23,629 nucleotides of DNA from positions 1-23,629 of the forward strand of contig CAMLGC010000038.1 of assembly GCA_946479505.1 (NCBI GenBank), read 5' to 3'. Below the pieces are notes generated by a model. That model made no database searches, was not told the origin of the DNA, and saw only the letters and a list, made by a program, of their open reading frames with translations. This document shows, piece after piece, positions 7,384 through 16,058 of the stretch; position 1 is the stretch's first letter, and the number at the start of each line of letters is the position of its first letter. This DNA comes from an uncultured Sphingomonadaceae bacterium (GTDB lineage: Bacteria > Pseudomonadota > Alphaproteobacteria > Sphingomonadales > Sphingomonadaceae). Made by a program: the position numbers and the translations under genes.

Positions 7384-8912
7384 CGCTCGCGCGTGGCGGC
7401 GAAGCGCACCTTGGGATAGCGATCGGCGACATAGCCCACCTCCCACGCCGTCTTGGCGAGGAACACCGGATTGCCGTCGCGATCCTTCGCCATCGCCGCG
7501 CGGTTGAGGTCGGCGAACGCCTTGAGGTCCGCTGCGTCCTCGGCAGACACCCAGCGCGCGGTCTCGAACGGCGCCATCTCAAGCCCCGCGGCGACCTTGT
7601 ATTCGGCCTCGAGCCGGCTGACGAGCACCTCGAGCTGGAGCTGGCCGACCACCCCGATCACCCAATTCGCGCCGATCTCGGGGTAGAAGACCTGCGTCAC
7701 GCCCTCCTCGGCCATGTCGTCGAGCGCCTTGCGGAGCTGCTTGGTCTTGGTGGGGTCCTTGAGAACGACCCGCCGCAGGATTTCGGGCGCGAAATTGGGC
7801 AGGCCGGTGAAGCGCACGTCCGCGCGCTCCGAAAGCGTGTCGCCCACCCGAAGCGTGCCGTGATTGGGAATGCCGATGATGTCGCCCGGAAACGCCTCGT
7901 CGGCGAGCTCGCGGTTCTGCGCGAAGAACAGGATCGGGGAATGCACCGCGATCGGCTTGCCGTGCCCCGTCGGCGTCAGCTTCATGCCGCGCTTGAAGGT
8001 GCCCGAGCACAGCCGCATGAACGCGATCCGGTCGCGGTGCTGCGGGTCCATGTTCGCCTGCACCTTGAAGACGAAACCCGTCACCTCGTCCCCCTCTGGC
8101 GCGACCGGCGCGGGTTCTGCCGGCTGCGGCCGCGGCCCCGGCGCGTAGGAAGCGAGCGCGTCGATCAGCTCGGCGACCCCGAAATCCTTGAGCGCGGAGC
8201 CGAAATAAACCGGCGTCAGGTCGCCGTGCCGATACGCACCCTCGTCGAACGCCGCATAGCCTGCCTGCGCAAGTTCGATCTCATCGCGAATCTCTTCCGG
8301 CAGCGTCGGCGCATCCTCGACCTTGCCCAGAAACTCGCGGCTCGGTCCCTCGGGCCGCGCGACTCGGTCGGCGGCAATGTCGTACACGCCCTCGAACGTG
8401 CCCCCCATCCCAACCGGCCAGCTCATCGGCGCGACATCGAGCGCGAGCACGTCGGCGATCTCGTCGAGCAATTCGAACGGGCTGCGCCCCTCGCGGTCGA
8501 CCTTGTTGACGAAGGTGATGATCGGCACCGATCGCAGCCGGCACACTTCGAACAGCTTGCGCGTCTGCGCCTCGATCCCGCGCGCCGCGTCGATCACCAT
8601 CACCGCCGAATCGACCGCGGTCAGCGTGCGATAGGTGTCCTCGGAGAAATCCTCGTGCCCCGGCGTGTCGAGCAGGTTGAACGTGATCCCGTCCCTCTCG
8701 AAGGTCATCACCGAGCTCGTCACCGAAATCCCCCGCTGCTGCTCGATCTTCATCCAGTCCGACCGCGCCCGCCGGTTCGCCCCGCGCGCCTTGACCTCCC
8801 CCGCCAGATGAATCGCCCCGCCCGCGACGAGCAGCTTCTCGGTCAGCGTGGTCTTGCCGGCATCGGGGTGCGAGATGATCGCGAAGGTGCGGCGGGGAGA
8901 GGGGGTCTGCAT
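7380..8912 (-). CDS. prfC: Peptide chain release factor 3 (RF3)
   Basis: GTPase that recycles RF1 and RF2 from the ribosome after peptide release. The chosen start at 8912 gives 510 aa, slightly shorter than the E. coli protein (529 aa). The sequence then begins MQTPSPRRTFAIISHPDAGK, which aligns with the family N-terminus; a start further upstream would add basic, low-complexity sequence. No good Shine-Dalgarno is visible. GTP-binding motifs are the P-loop SHPDAGKTT (residues 14-22), DTPGHEDF (82-89) and NKVDR (136-140). The RF3-specific pattern continues with ARGIEAQTRKLFEVCRLR and the C-terminal GVVGQLQLEVL segment. The stop overlaps the convergent MFS stop by four bases, leaving no room for a separate terminator. 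Confidence 0.96.
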   Translation of the reverse strand: MQTPSPRRTFAIISHPDAGKTTLTEKLLVAGGAIHLAGEVKARGANRRARSDWMKIEQQRGISVTSSVMTFERDGITFNLLDTPGHEDFSEDTYRTLTAVDSAVMVIDAARGIEAQTRKLFEVCRLRSVPIITFVNKVDREGRSPFELLDEIADVLALDVAPMSWPVGMGGTFEGVYDIAADRVARPEGPSREFLGKVEDAPTLPEEIRDEIELAQAGYAAFDEGAYRHGDLTPVYFGSALKDFGVAELIDALASYAPGPRPQPAEPAPVAPEGDEVTGFVFKVQANMDPQHRDRIAFMRLCSGTFKRGMKLTPTGHGKPIAVHSPILFFAQNRELADEAFPGDIIGIPNHGTLRVGDTLSERADVRFTGLPNFAPEILRRVVLKDPTKTKQLRKALDDMAEEGVTQVFYPEIGANWVIGVVGQLQLEVLVSRLEAEYKVAAGLEMAPFETARWVSAEDAADLKAFADLNRAAMAKDRDGNPVFLAKTAWEVGYVADRYPKVRFAATRER

Positions 8913-8987
8913 CGGCCGCGCTCTAGCGGGTCGGGGCGGGAGCCGTCGAGAGGGAACGGATCGGAAGCGGCGGCAAGCGGCCAACTT

Positions 8988-9081
8988 CGTCATTCCCGCG
9001 AAGGCGGGAATTCAGAATGGCTGATGTCGTGGCTTATCGTCACCGTCGAGCGTCTGGATCCCCGCCTTCGCGGGGATGACG
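8988..9081. repeat. REP-like inverted pair (BIME-like), copy 1
   Basis: Two GC-rich palindromic units face each other. The first, 8988-9010, starts CGTC and then folds as ATTCCCGC, loop GAAG, GCGGGAAT. The second, 9058-9081, is ATCCCCGC, loop CTTC, GCGGGGAT followed by GACG. The outer TTCGTCAT/ATGACGAA flanks also match in inverted orientation. This is the common proteobacterial extragenic palindrome type. The 8913-9150 gap upstream of prfC holds nothing else recognised. Confidence 0.85.
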
Positions 9082-9150
9082 AACGGGAAAGTCGGCTTGT
9101 GCCCACTTGCGGACATTGACGCTGCGCATGGTCGCGCCGATTGATGTGGC

Positions 9151-9479
9151 ATGGCCGAGGGACGTTGGTGGATAGCTCTAGTTACTTTTGAGCGGCTCCA
9201 AGAGGGTGAAAACGCAATTCTTCCAGACTGGGCGCTGGGTGCGTGCGGTTGGATGATGGCGCTTGCCCCAAGCGAAGATGAGGCCAAAGCCAGGCTGTTG
9301 CACGACGTCGAACACCACGAATTGCGCGTTATCGAGATCGAGAACGAGCGAGAGGTATTCGGCGAGCAAGAGATTGTCGAACTCGATAATCATCTCGCCG
9401 CCAACTTTGTCGCAGTTGAGCCGGCAAGCAGACTATCTGGGGCACTATCCACGGCTACAAAGGCGAAGGTTGGGCATAA
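9151..9479 (+). pseudogene. Small hypothetical protein gene, apparently frameshifted near its 3' end
   Basis: Reading from ATG 9151 gives a plausible acidic soluble protein (GACGWMMALAPSEDEAKARL, then LELRVIEIE-type beta/alpha pattern) through VAVEP near base 9422. It then continues in that frame as unlikely residues to 9537, past the expected end. In another frame the bases from 9432 read TIWGTIHGYKGEGWA and stop at TAA 9477-9479, which looks like the true C-terminus. One missing G in the CCGGC at 9421-9425 would restore a single frame of about 109 aa (EPGKQTIWGT). It could be a real mutation or a homopolymer sequencing error. Base composition is more AT-rich than the neighbours (31 of 60 G+C at 9361-9420). 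No function is recognised. The Shine-Dalgarno is weak. Confidence 0.55.
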
Positions 9480-9520
9480 ATCGCTGATGTCCGCTTTCCA
9501 CCAGCAGCGGAAACCCGATC

Positions 9521-10402
9521 CTACGCCTCCAGTGTGATGCTCATGCGCATCCGCTTGTCCTCACCCGGTGCGATCTCGAACACGCCGGGCTTGTCGCGGA
9601 GGTCGCCGGTGAAGCCCTGCGGGTCGGCGAGGCCGTGCCACGGCTCGATGCATACGAAGCGCGCGGCGGGCTTGGTCCAGATGCCGAGCCGCGGCGTTTC
9701 GGGAAAGGCGACCTCTAGCGCCGGTCCTGTCGGCGGGCCATAACGGACGCTGCCCGAATGGACCGGGTCCCACACCAAGGCATCGTCGGTGAACAGCGCA
9801 TCCCGCAAGTGTAGCGTCCGCCCGTCGAGCGGCGACGGGCGGCGCTCGGGCGCGATCAGCCCGTCCTGGTTGACGCGCAGCAGCGGCTCGGGCTCGTCCG
9901 AATCGAAGACGATGTCGTGGTCCTCGCGCGCCGCGCCGTAGGGTAGCGGCCAGGCGAGCGCCGGGTGGAAGCCGAACTGCGCCGGCATCGCCCCGTCCGA
10001 CCGGTTCTCGATTCGCGCTTCGATCATCAGCGTGGCGCCGTCGAGCGTGAAGCCGATCTCGAGCAGGAAGGCGAAAGGGTAATGCTCATGCGTCTGCGGC
10101 GAATCGACGAGCTGGAACACCGCTCGATCCGCCTCGTGCCGCGCGATCTCGAACAGCATGTCGCGCGCGAAGCCGTGCTTGGGCATCGGATATTCGGTGC
10201 CGTCCACGCGGATGACGTTGCCGTGCGTCATCCCGATCACCGGAAACAGGATCGGCGCATGCCGCGGCCAATAGGCCGGATCGGCGTCGGTCATCAGCTC
10301 GCCGCGCGTGCGGTCCTGCAGATGCGTCAGCTCCGCCCCGAACGGATTGATCGCCGCGCGCAGCCGATCGCTCGCGATATCGATCATCTCGCGGTCAGCC
10401 AT
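9521..10402 (-). CDS. Aldose 1-epimerase family protein
   Basis: Cytoplasmic protein of 293 aa of the galactose-mutarotase-like beta-sandwich fold, which interconverts anomers of sugars; the LacX/YeaD-like subgroup may act on hexose phosphates. The start at 10402 follows GGAGG at six bases on the minus strand. Visible active-site candidates are His76 (MPKHGFARD), His146 (QFGFHPALAWPL) and Glu253 (CIEPWHGLAD), in the order and spacing expected. It is the last gene of the pheS-pheT run, 19 bases after pheT, so it is probably co-transcribed with the tRNA synthetase genes although the functions are unrelated. The substrate cannot be assigned. Confidence 0.9.
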   Translation of the reverse strand: MADREMIDIASDRLRAAINPFGAELTHLQDRTRGELMTDADPAYWPRHAPILFPVIGMTHGNVIRVDGTEYPMPKHGFARDMLFEIARHEADRAVFQLVDSPQTHEHYPFAFLLEIGFTLDGATLMIEARIENRSDGAMPAQFGFHPALAWPLPYGAAREDHDIVFDSDEPEPLLRVNQDGLIAPERRPSPLDGRTLHLRDALFTDDALVWDPVHSGSVRYGPPTGPALEVAFPETPRLGIWTKPAARFVCIEPWHGLADPQGFTGDLRDKPGVFEIAPGEDKRMRMSITLEA

Positions 10403-10421
10403 TCAGATCCTCCGGTGCGGG

Positions 10422-12785
10422 TCAGCCGCGAAGGCTGGCGCCGAGCTTTGCCCCCGCGGCAATGATACGGTCGGCGACCCGCTTGAGTTCCTCGTCGGTG
10501 AAGCTCTTGTCGCCGGGCTGCATCGTCACCTCGATCGCGATGCTCTTCTGCCCCTCGGCCACGCCCGCGCCGGTGAAACGATCGAACACGCGCGCGCTCG
10601 CGATCGCCTGCTTGTCTGCGCCCTTGACCGCGCGGACCAGCGCATCGGCGCTCACCTCCTCGGGGACGAGGAAGGCGAAATCGCGCGTCACCGGCTGGAG
10701 CGCGGGCGGGGCGAAAGCCGGACGCATGAAGCCCGGCGCGCGCTTCGCAGGGAGCGCGTCGAGATAGAGCTCGACCGCCGCGACCGCGCCGTCGAGATCG
10801 AACGCCTTGAGCACCGACGGATGCACCATTCCGAATGCCGCGAGCACCGTCTTCGGCCCCAGCCGCAGCGTGCCCGACTGGCCCGGATGCCACGCCTCGC
10901 CCGCCTCGCCGAACACCTGAAGATTATCCACGGGCGCGCCCGCGGCAGCGAGCAGCGCCATCGCCTCGGCCTTGGCGTCGAACGCATCGAAGCCCTGCGC
11001 TTTGCCGCTGCGCCAGTCGCGCGGCCGCCGGTCTCCCGCGAGCGCTAGCCCCAGCGTCGGGCGTTCCCCATCGGCGAGATAGCGCCGCCCGATTTCGAAC
11101 AGCCGCACGCTCGCCGCCCCGCGCTTGCCGTTGCGGGCGGCCGCGGCGAGCAGCCCCGGCAACAGCGAGGGGCGCATCACCTTCAAATCCTCGCTGATCG
11201 GATTGGCGAGCGGCCATGCGCCCCCGCTGAACGGCGCGGCTTCGTCCTCGGAGACGAAGCTCCACGTCACCGCCTCGTCGAGCCCGCGCGCCGCCGCCGC
11301 GCGGCGCATGCGGCGCTCGAGCTTCTGCTCAGGCGTGGCGGTCGGCCGGGCAACGCCGGGCGTTCGATCGAGCGGCACGGACGGCACCTTGTCGATCCCC
11401 TCGATCCGGATCACTTCCTCGACCAGATCGGCCGCACCGTCCACGTCGCGCCGCCACGTCGGGATCGAGACCTGCCAGTCCTCGCCGACCGTGAAGCCGA
11501 GCCGCTCCAGAATCTCCTTCTGCCGCGCAGGCGCGATCGCGAGCCCACCGAGCGTCTCCGCCCGATCGGTATCGTAGCGAACCGTCCGCTTCCCGATCGG
11601 CGGCTCTCCCGCGCGCGTCACCCCGCTCGCCGTCCCGCCACAAAGGTCGAGCACCAGCCGCGTTGCGATCGCGAGCCCGTCGTCGAGGAACGCCGGATCG
11701 ACCCCGCGCTCGAACCGCTGGCGCGCGTCCGAGGTAAGGCCGAGCTTCTGCCCCGTCCGCGCGATCCGGTCGGGATCGAAATAGGCGCATTCGATCAGCA
11801 CGTCGGTGGTGGCGTCGGTCACGCCCGAATCCTCGCCGCCCATGATCCCGCCGATATCGTGGACGTGCGCATCGTCGGCGATCACGGTCATGCTCTCGTC
11901 GAGCGCATAGGTCTTGCCGTTGAGCGCGAGCACCTCTTCGCCCGCTGTCGCCCGCCGCGCCACCAGCCCGCCGGTCAGCTTCGCGCGATCATAGACGTGT
12001 AGCGGCCGTCCCAGATCGATCATCACGTAGTTGGTGATGTCGACCAGCGCCGAAATCGGCTTCTGCCCGATCGCGACGAGCCGCCGCCGCATCCACTCGG
12101 GCGCCTCGCCGTTCGTCACGCCCGACACCGCCTGCGCGTAGAAGGCGGGGCAGCCCTCGGGGTCGTCGATCCGCACGTCCGGCCCCGGCCCGTCACCCGC
12201 GACCGGCTCGGTCGTGAGCGGTCTGAGCGTCCCCAGCCCCGCCGCCGCCAAATCGCGTGCGATGCCGCGCACCCCCATGCAGTCCTGGCGATTGGGGGTG
12301 ATCGAAACGTCGATCACCGGATCATTCAATCCGGCATAATCGGGATAGGCGATGCCGACCGGTGCGTCGGCGGCCAGCTCGATGATGCCGTCGTGCCCGT
12401 CGCCGATTTCGAGCTCGCGCGCCGAACACATCATGCCGTTGGATTCGACCCCCCGAATCGCCGCGACCTTCAATTCGAACCCGCTCCCCGGCACAAACGC
12501 CCCCGCCGGCCCGAACACGCCAATGAGGCCAGCGCGCGCATTGGGGGCGCCGCACACCACTTGGACGGAGGTGCCGCCGGCATCGACCGAGAGCACCTGC
12601 AACTTGTCGGCATTGGGGTGCGGCGCAGCGGTCACCACCCGGGCGACCTTGAATGCGGCGAGCTTCTCGGCCGGATTGTCGACCCCTTCGACCTCGAGCC
12701 CGATGCGGGTCAGCGCCGCGACGATCTCGTCGAGCGAGGCAGCCGTATCGAGATGCTCCTTGAGCCACGACAGCGTGAACTTCAT
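10422..12785 (-). CDS. pheT: Phenylalanyl-tRNA synthetase, beta subunit
   Basis: The 787-aa beta subunit of the alpha2-beta2 enzyme that charges tRNA-Phe; length is typical. The N-terminus [14 protein letters not shown] and the OB-fold tRNA-binding domain (about residues 40-150, with [14 protein letters not shown]) are clear. The B3/4 editing domain, the B5 domain ([20 protein letters not shown] region) and the inactive synthetase-like core follow. The C-terminal ferredoxin-like anticodon-binding domain covers roughly the last 100 residues ([15 protein letters not shown] to the end). The ATG overlaps the pheS stop as ATGA (12782-12785), so translation is probably coupled to give equal subunit amounts. 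Confidence 0.98.
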   Translation of the reverse strand: MKFTLSWLKEHLDTAASLDEIVAALTRIGLEVEGVDNPAEKLAAFKVARVVTAAPHPNADKLQVLSVDAGGTSVQVVCGAPNARAGLIGVFGPAGAFVPGSGFELKVAAIRGVESNGMMCSARELEIGDGHDGIIELAADAPVGIAYPDYAGLNDPVIDVSITPNRQDCMGVRGIARDLAAAGLGTLRPLTTEPVAGDGPGPDVRIDDPEGCPAFYAQAVSGVTNGEAPEWMRRRLVAIGQKPISALVDITNYVMIDLGRPLHVYDRAKLTGGLVARRATAGEEVLALNGKTYALDESMTVIADDAHVHDIGGIMGGEDSGVTDATTDVLIECAYFDPDRIARTGQKLGLTSDARQRFERGVDPAFLDDGLAIATRLVLDLCGGTASGVTRAGEPPIGKRTVRYDTDRAETLGGLAIAPARQKEILERLGFTVGEDWQVSIPTWRRDVDGAADLVEEVIRIEGIDKVPSVPLDRTPGVARPTATPEQKLERRMRRAAAARGLDEAVTWSFVSEDEAAPFSGGAWPLANPISEDLKVMRPSLLPGLLAAAARNGKRGAASVRLFEIGRRYLADGERPTLGLALAGDRRPRDWRSGKAQGFDAFDAKAEAMALLAAAGAPVDNLQVFGEAGEAWHPGQSGTLRLGPKTVLAAFGMVHPSVLKAFDLDGAVAAVELYLDALPAKRAPGFMRPAFAPPALQPVTRDFAFLVPEEVSADALVRAVKGADKQAIASARVFDRFTGAGVAEGQKSIAIEVTMQPGDKSFTDEELKRVADRIIAAGAKLGASLRG

Positions 12786-13864
12786 GCGCCGACTCCCGCG
12801 CTGAGCGTCGGCACGTCGAGCGCGGAGAAACCGTAATGTTTGAGCCAGCGCAAATCGCCGTCGAAGAACGCGCGCAAGTCATCCATCCCGTATTTGAGCA
12901 TTGCCAGCCGATCGATCCCACACCCGAACGCGAAGCCCTGCCACTCGTCGGGATCGAGCCCGCACGCTGCAATCACCTTGGGATGGACCATGCCCGAGCC
13001 GAGCACTTCCATCCAGCCTTCCGAGCCCCCGATCACCCGCTTGCCCTTCTGGACCGAGAAGCCGACATCGACCTCGGCCGAGGGCTCGGTGAACGGGAAG
13101 TAGCTCGGCCGCAGCCGCAGCACGATATCGTCACGCTCGAAGAACGCTTTGAGGAAGGTTTCCAGCGTCCATTTGAGGTGCCCGAGCGTGATTCCCTTGT
13201 CGATCACCAGCCCCTCGACCTGATGAAACATCGGTGTGTGCGTCGCGTCCGAATCCGATCGATACGTCCGTCCCGGCGCGATGATGCGGATCGGCGGTTT
13301 CTGGCCCAGCATCGTCCGGATCTGCACCGGCGAGGTGTGCGTGCGCAGCAGCATCTTGCGCTCGCCGCCCTCGCCTTCGGGGAAATAGAAGGTGTCGTGC
13401 ATCGCCCGCGCCGGATGGCTCTCGGGAATGTTGAGCGCGGTGAAATTGTGCCAGTCGTCCTCGATCTCGGGCCCGGTCGCGACCGCGAAGCCCAGATCGG
13501 CGAAAATCTCGGCGAGCTCGTCCATCACCTGGCTCACCGGATGCACCGTTCCGGCAAGCGGCGTATCCGTGGGCAATGTCATATCGAGCGTCTCGGTCGC
13601 GAGCCGCGCATCGAGGGCGGCGCGCTCCAGCGCCGCCTTGCGGCCCGCGATCGCCTCGCTCACCGCCTCGCGCAGTCCGTGAATGCGCGGCCCTTCGACC
13701 TGCCGTTCCTCGGGCGTCATCCTGCCGAGCGACTTGAGCAGCGCGGTCACGCTGCCCGACTTGCCGAGCGCCGCAATCCTTATAGCTTCCAGCTTGTCCG
13801 GACTGGCCGCGGCGCCGATCGCAGTTAGCATATGCGACTGCAGGCTTTTGATGTCGTCTGTCAT
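12782..13864 (-). CDS. pheS: Phenylalanyl-tRNA synthetase, alpha subunit
   Basis: Catalytic subunit of 360 aa, close to the usual 330-360. An N-terminal coiled-coil arm (about residues 1-90) for tRNA binding precedes the class II core. Motif 2 is [20 protein letters not shown]. Motif 3 is [18 protein letters not shown]. The start ATG at 13864 overlaps the TGA of the upstream NYN-domain gene as ATGA. No convincing Shine-Dalgarno is seen in front of it, which suggests that pheS translation depends on ribosomes finishing the NYN gene. In many bacteria pheS directly follows rplT; here the NYN gene lies between them. Confidence 0.98.
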   Translation of the reverse strand: MTDDIKSLQSHMLTAIGAAASPDKLEAIRIAALGKSGSVTALLKSLGRMTPEERQVEGPRIHGLREAVSEAIAGRKAALERAALDARLATETLDMTLPTDTPLAGTVHPVSQVMDELAEIFADLGFAVATGPEIEDDWHNFTALNIPESHPARAMHDTFYFPEGEGGERKMLLRTHTSPVQIRTMLGQKPPIRIIAPGRTYRSDSDATHTPMFHQVEGLVIDKGITLGHLKWTLETFLKAFFERDDIVLRLRPSYFPFTEPSAEVDVGFSVQKGKRVIGGSEGWMEVLGSGMVHPKVIAACGLDPDEWQGFAFGCGIDRLAMLKYGMDDLRAFFDGDLRWLKHYGFSALDVPTLSAGVGA

Positions 13865-14706
13865 CGGGCTTCGGACTGCTCGGCCGCTCGCGAGCGCAAC
13901 GCTTCGCGGACCGCGTCGCGAAATGCGCTGCGCTCCTTGAAACTTAATTCGCGTTCCAGAACATTACGTGCTGCCGCGAGCGATGGCCGATCAAAGTCTG
14001 GCGGAAGCTGACCGCTATTTTGCTCTATATGATTCCGTAATCCGGCGACGCTGTGGTCATCTTGGTCGGCGACGAGCGCCAGCGCCAGTGCGGCGAGTCT
14101 CTCGCCTGCTTCATCAGTCGATGCGAGGGCTGGTGGCGCGTCAACATCCCGTGCTGGCAATGGCTGAGTGATCGTCAACCACGCGCCTACCTTTTCGCCG
14201 CCCCATTCTCGGGTGGTATCAGCTTCGGCAAGAAGATCGGGAGACTGTGAGCCACGCGCCGGGTGGATACCGAGGACGTGGACTCTGATGCCAAATGTCT
14301 GCGCGACCTGCACACCTACTCTCAAGTCCTCATCACCAGATAGGATCACGGCGTCCGAGCACGCCTGTTCCCGGGCTAGCTGAATCAAGTCGGTGACGAT
14401 CAGCGAATCGACGCCCTTCTGCTGGCCTTTGCTGTTTATGACACCGAAGCGGCATTTGACGTTGTCGGATTGGGCCAACGTCTTCTGCTCCAAACTGAGC
14501 AGACCGCCACGCGCGATGCCGTCGTACCAGTAGATCCGTAGCAATCGTGCCGATGGCTCGATCGCCTTCGCCTCTTCGATTAAATCGGCTAGAAGTAGCG
14601 GAACGCTCAACCGGTTGCGTTCGCGGCGCTGTGCGCTGCCGGCGAGCAAAGCGGAACCTTGGGCGTGGAGGTATCCCGCGTCCACAAAGACGGCAATCTG
14701 GAGCAT
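13861..14706 (-). CDS. NYN-domain (PIN-like) putative ribonuclease
   Basis: Predicted 281-aa cytoplasmic protein with a NYN domain, a metal-dependent nuclease fold related to PIN domains. The start at 14706 follows GGGAG (14717-14713) at about six bases. Acidic residues sit where the family has its metal site: Asp9 (VFVDAGYL), Asp100 and Asp106 ([17 protein letters not shown]), Asp118, and Asp125/Asp127 (ILSGDEDL). A C-terminal helical region (about residues 200-281) has no motif I recognise. The gene overlaps pheS by ATGA, and a strong hairpin separates it from rplT. It is more AT-rich than its neighbours (33 of 60 G+C at 14401-14460, against 42 of 60 in pheS at 13021-13080), consistent with later acquisition. 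The RNA target is unknown; a tRNA or translation role is only suggested by position. Confidence 0.85.
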   Translation of the reverse strand: MLQIAVFVDAGYLHAQGSALLAGSAQRRERNRLSVPLLLADLIEEAKAIEPSARLLRIYWYDGIARGGLLSLEQKTLAQSDNVKCRFGVINSKGQQKGVDSLIVTDLIQLAREQACSDAVILSGDEDLRVGVQVAQTFGIRVHVLGIHPARGSQSPDLLAEADTTREWGGEKVGAWLTITQPLPARDVDAPPALASTDEAGERLAALALALVADQDDHSVAGLRNHIEQNSGQLPPDFDRPSLAAARNVLERELSFKERSAFRDAVREALRSRAAEQSEAR

Positions 14707-14722
14707 CGCGCACTCCCAAATG

Positions 14723-14747
14723 AAAAGGGGTCCCCGCAGGGACCCCT
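14723..14747 (-). terminator. Strong intrinsic terminator or attenuator hairpin before the NYN-pheST genes
   Basis: On the minus strand AGGGGTCCC pairs perfectly with GGGACCCCT around the loop TGCG (stem 14747-14726), followed by TTTT (14726-14723). The hairpin lies 95 bases after rplT and 17 bases before the NYN start, ahead of its Shine-Dalgarno. It could terminate rpmI-rplT transcripts, or attenuate a promoter at about 14793-14823. No Phe-rich leader peptide is visible. Confidence 0.75.
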
Positions 14748-14792
14748 AGATAGAGGGCGCACGCCTGTAATAGCTGGCGACGCGCCGCGATC

Positions 14793-14823
14793 ACTATATG
14801 GCCCATTAAATGTTTAAAGTCAA
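14793..14823 (-). promoter_or_regulatory. Candidate promoter for the NYN-pheS-pheT operon
   Basis: Minus-strand TTGACT (14823-14818) is followed by CATATA at 17 bases (14800-14795) or TATAGT at 19 bases (14798-14793). This AT-rich stretch stands out in a GC-rich setting. It would start transcripts about 40 bases ahead of the hairpin at 14747. The -35 match is good (5 of 6); the -10 choice trades match against spacing. Confidence 0.4.
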
Positions 14824-14842
14824 TCAGCCGCGGCAGGTCGCT

Positions 14843-15208
14843 TCAGGCGGCCTGAGGCAGCGCCGCCTTCGCCTGCGCGACGATGGCGCTAAACGCTTCG
14901 CCCTCGTGCATCGCGATGTCGGCGAGCACCTTGCGGTCCAATTCGATGCCCGCGAGCTTGAGCCCGTGCATGAACTGGCCGTAGGTCAGGCCTTCCGCAC
15001 GGGTCGCGGCGTTGATACGTTGGATCCAGAGCGCGCGGAAAGACCGCTTCTTCACCTTGCGGTCGCGATAGGCATATTGGCCGGCCTTCTCGACCGCCTG
15101 CCGCGCGATGCGGATGGTGTTCTTGCGACGGCCGTAATAGCCCTTCGCCTGTTCCAGGATGTTCTTGTGCTTGGCGCGGGTGGTTACACCCCGTTTGACG
15201 CGTGCCAT
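14843..15208 (-). CDS. rplT: 50S ribosomal protein L20
   Basis: Ribosomal large-subunit protein of 121 aa, near the usual 117-120. It binds 23S rRNA and is needed early in 50S assembly. The sequence begins [20 protein letters not shown] and continues with [20 protein letters not shown] and [19 protein letters not shown], the standard L20 signature. It follows rpmI by 12 bases and is surely co-transcribed. In many bacteria infC precedes rpmI-rplT; here it does not. Confidence 0.99.
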   Translation of the reverse strand: MARVKRGVTTRAKHKNILEQAKGYYGRRKNTIRIARQAVEKAGQYAYRDRKVKKRSFRALWIQRINAATRAEGLTYGQFMHGLKLAGIELDRKVLADIAMHEGEAFSAIVAQAKAALPQAA

Positions 15209-15220
15209 TGTCCCGTCTCC

Positions 15221-15424
15221 TTAGTTGAGGCCGTAAGGCGCCCACGCCTTGACGGTGGCGGTGTCGGCCTTGGACAGGACGGTCGTGCCGCGATTCTGGC
15301 GGATGTACTTCGCGTTGTGGCTGATCAGGCGGTGGCGCTTGCCGGCCACGCCGTGCTTGATCTTGCCGGTCGCGGTGAGCTTGAAGCGCTTCTTCACACC
15401 GCTCTTGGTCTTGAGCTTGGGCAT
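15221..15424 (-). CDS. rpmI: 50S ribosomal protein L35
   Basis: Ribosomal large-subunit protein of 67 aa, standard length. The sequence begins [20 protein letters not shown] and contains [24 protein letters not shown] lies seven bases upstream of the ATG on the minus strand. It heads the rpmI-rplT pair. The 185 bases between it and the divergent VOC gene must hold its promoter, but no strong -35/-10 pair stands out. Confidence 0.99.
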   Translation of the reverse strand: MPKLKTKSGVKKRFKLTATGKIKHGVAGKRHRLISHNAKYIRQNRGTTVLSKADTATVKAWAPYGLN

Positions 15425-15609
15425 TTTCGTCTCCTTACGTTTCGCGACGATCGCGGACGGCCACGGCAGCCCATACCAGCCGGGCAGTCCCTCTTGTTCA
15501 TCTCGCGGGAAGGCGCGCGCTTAGCCGAAGCGTCCCTGCGATGCAAGGCAACGTTCCTTGTTCTCGCCGGATCGGCTACACGGATCGCAATTCTGTAAGG
15601 AGAGGCGAG

Positions 15610-16014
15610 ATGGCGGACGACGGCATTGTGGCGGGCGTGATCCCGCACCTCACGATCGGCGGCGGCAAGGCGGCGCAGGCGATCGATTTCTACACGCGCG
15701 CATTCGGCGCCGAGGAGCTGCGCCGCCACATGGCCGAAGACGGCGCGCGCGTGATGCACTGCGCGCTTGAGATCAACGGCGGATCGGTGATGCTTAACGA
15801 CGATTTCCCGGAATGGACCGGCGGCATCGGCGCGCCCGCCGCGGTCACGCTCCACCTCCAGGTCGACGATGCCGACCGCTGGTTCGCCCGCGCGACCGAG
15901 GCGGGCGCGACCGTGACGATGCCGCTCGCCGACCAGTTCTGGGGCGACCGCTATGGCCAGGTCACCGATCCGTTCGGGCACCGCTGGTCGATCGGCGCGC
16001 CGGTTTCGGGTTGA
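15610..16014 (+). CDS. VOC / glyoxalase-family protein (PhnB-like)
   Basis: Small cytoplasmic protein of 134 aa with one glyoxalase/bleomycin-resistance/dioxygenase fold. ATG 15610 is preferred over an upstream in-frame ATG because AAGGAGAGGCG (15597-15607) stands in front of it and the conserved part begins soon after. Visible features are the N-terminal VIPHLTIGGGKAAQAIDFYT then AFGAEEL, a middle MHCALEINGG then VMLND, and the C-terminal FWGDRYGQVTDPFGHRWSIG. These are typical of PhnB/YdcJ-like VOC proteins annotated as 3-demethylubiquinone-type or uncharacterised. No specific reaction can be assigned. It is divergent from rpmI. Confidence 0.9.
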   Translation: MADDGIVAGVIPHLTIGGGKAAQAIDFYTRAFGAEELRRHMAEDGARVMHCALEINGGSVMLNDDFPEWTGGIGAPAAVTLHLQVDDADRWFARATEAGATVTMPLADQFWGDRYGQVTDPFGHRWSIGAPVSG

Positions 16015-16058
16015 GCGATTCGCGATCGAAATAGGGCACACCCATCAGCGTGCCGGCT

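Noticed and set aside
6136..7446. Long minus-strand open frame opposite the MFS gene
   Set aside because: Highly charged Arg/Glu/Gln-rich translation with no motif, and the plus strand encodes a clear MFS protein.
6627..9119. Plus-strand 830-codon open frame across MFS and prfC
   Set aside because: It runs out of frame through two firmly identified genes and gives Arg-rich nonsense.
12836..13828. Plus-strand 330-codon open frame opposite pheS
   Set aside because: Antisense to a certain gene; Arg/His-rich with no recognisable family.
14748..14842. A Phe-rich leader peptide for pheST, as in enterobacteria
   Set aside because: No short frame with a start, clustered Phe codons and a stop was found; the only long frame here runs antiphase through the NYN gene.
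15425..15609. Promoters for rpmI and the VOC gene
   Set aside because: Only weak -35/-10-like pairs such as TTGCAT-17-TAAGCG on the minus strand could be found; not good enough to list.
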